Source: Coriobacteriia bacterium (GTDB lineage Bacteria > Actinomycetota > Coriobacteriia > Coriobacteriales > Eggerthellaceae). From it: DNA of 62,980 bases. Below, one piece after another: positions 62,756-62,980 of this stretch (the first letter of the stretch is position 1; each line of letters starts with the position of its first letter). Below the pieces are notes generated by a model that was not told the DNA's origin, made no database searches, and worked only from the letters and a program-made list of their open reading frames with translations. Position numbers and translations under genes: made by a program. Location of the stretch: positions 1 through 62,980 of the forward strand of contig JAUNCQ010000006.1 in assembly GCA_030526515.1 (NCBI GenBank), written 5' to 3'.

Positions 62756-62844
62756 GTCGGAGTGGTGGAACGGCAGACACGCTAGCTTGAGGTGCTAGTG
62801 CCCATATCTCGGGCGTGCGGGTTCAAATCCCGCCTCCGACACCA
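62756..62844 (+). tRNA. tRNA-Leu (anticodon GAG)
   Basis: Acceptor arm GTCGGAG (62756-62762) pairs with CTCCGAC (62834-62840), and an encoded ACCA ends at 62844. The anticodon stem CTAGC/GCTAG encloses loop TTGAGGT, with anticodon GAG at 62789-62791 reading CTC/CTT. A long variable arm (TGCCC...GGGCG) confirms a class II leucine tRNA, and the T loop GTTCAAATC is standard. Confidence 0.97.
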
Positions 62845-62854
62845 ATAAGAATTG

Positions 62855-62880
62855 AGCCGCCTTCGGGCGGCTTTTTCTTT
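62855..62880 (+). terminator. Terminator after tRNA-Leu
   Basis: A 7-bp stem (62855-62861 with 62866-62872), TTCG loop and T-run. The last 100 bases of the window beyond it hold no recognisable feature. Confidence 0.9.
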
Positions 62881-62980
62881 GCCCAGATGTCTTTGTCGGG
62901 GCTGCTGGAGGCGGGGCTCGCGTGGGGGGTTATAGGACAAAAAGTGTGTCTGCGGGAATTATTCAAGCCCGCGCCATTCC

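Overview
This 63 kb window comes from a high-GC bacterium, most likely an anaerobic actinobacterium of the Coriobacteriia (Eggerthellaceae-like). The main pointers are a LuxR-type regulator fused to about 12 membrane helices, large hybrid sensor kinases, a soluble DMSO-reductase-family molybdoenzyme beside an aromatic-acid-type MFS carrier, and the Gram-positive uvrC-rapZ-yvcK-whiA-gap-pgk-tpiA-gpmI-secG order. This placement is inference. No IS element, phage or CRISPR array was seen.

Layout. 1-4.2 kb: two hybrid histidine kinases, the first cut by the window edge. 4.2-7.1 kb: a DUF1836 regulator divergent from an Fe-S protein/hypA/hypB operon, with a HypA that lacks its zinc domain. 7.1-18.4 kb: small housekeeping and membrane genes (udk, a DUF4405-like membrane protein, cupin, DHA2 exporter, CBS protein, hydrolase) and a putative phosphocholine regulon (lic-type kinase/cytidylyltransferase and a DMT-family permease) sharing one operator. 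18.6-20.3 kb: trigger factor and a small membrane protein.

20.4-31.3 kb: a catabolic island. It holds the membrane LuxR regulator, two tiny Cys-rich proteins, an aromatic-acid-type transporter, an FKBP/SlyD-like prolyl isomerase next to a stand-alone trigger-factor C-domain protein, a molybdoenzyme with no N-terminal Fe-S motif, a ferredoxin-like partner that has lost most cluster cysteines, and two small unknown proteins. Codon choice differs from the flanks (GCT, GTT, CGT), as expected for very high expression. My reading is a molybdenum enzyme whose net reaction needs no external electron transfer, with its own folding helpers.

31.3-38.6 kb: an operon of a cytoplasmic leucine-rich-repeat protein, a VWA protein, a MoxR ATPase fused to a methyltransferase, and a small protein. 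It resembles metal-cofactor insertion systems (RavA/ViaA, CoxD/CoxE) but with new parts. 38.8-43.1 kb: rfbA, rfbB and a third hybrid kinase. 43.3-48.2 kb: a giant repeat-rich surface-protein gene interrupted by a TAG codon just after its signal peptide. 48.4-52.4 kb: low-molecular-weight phosphatase, lipoprotein, DUF5662 protein, phosphohexomutase. 52.4-62.9 kb: uvrC, rapZ, yvcK, whiA, the lower-glycolysis operon, secG and tRNA-Leu(GAG).

Across the window the 8-mer GGGCGAAA recurs about 46 times on both strands (roughly 2-3 expected by chance). It is missing from the catabolic island and from the surface-protein gene, and it forms inverted pairs in hairpins. This resembles the behaviour of DNA-uptake sequences in other phyla and is, with the Fe-S-less molybdoenzyme, the observation most worth following up.
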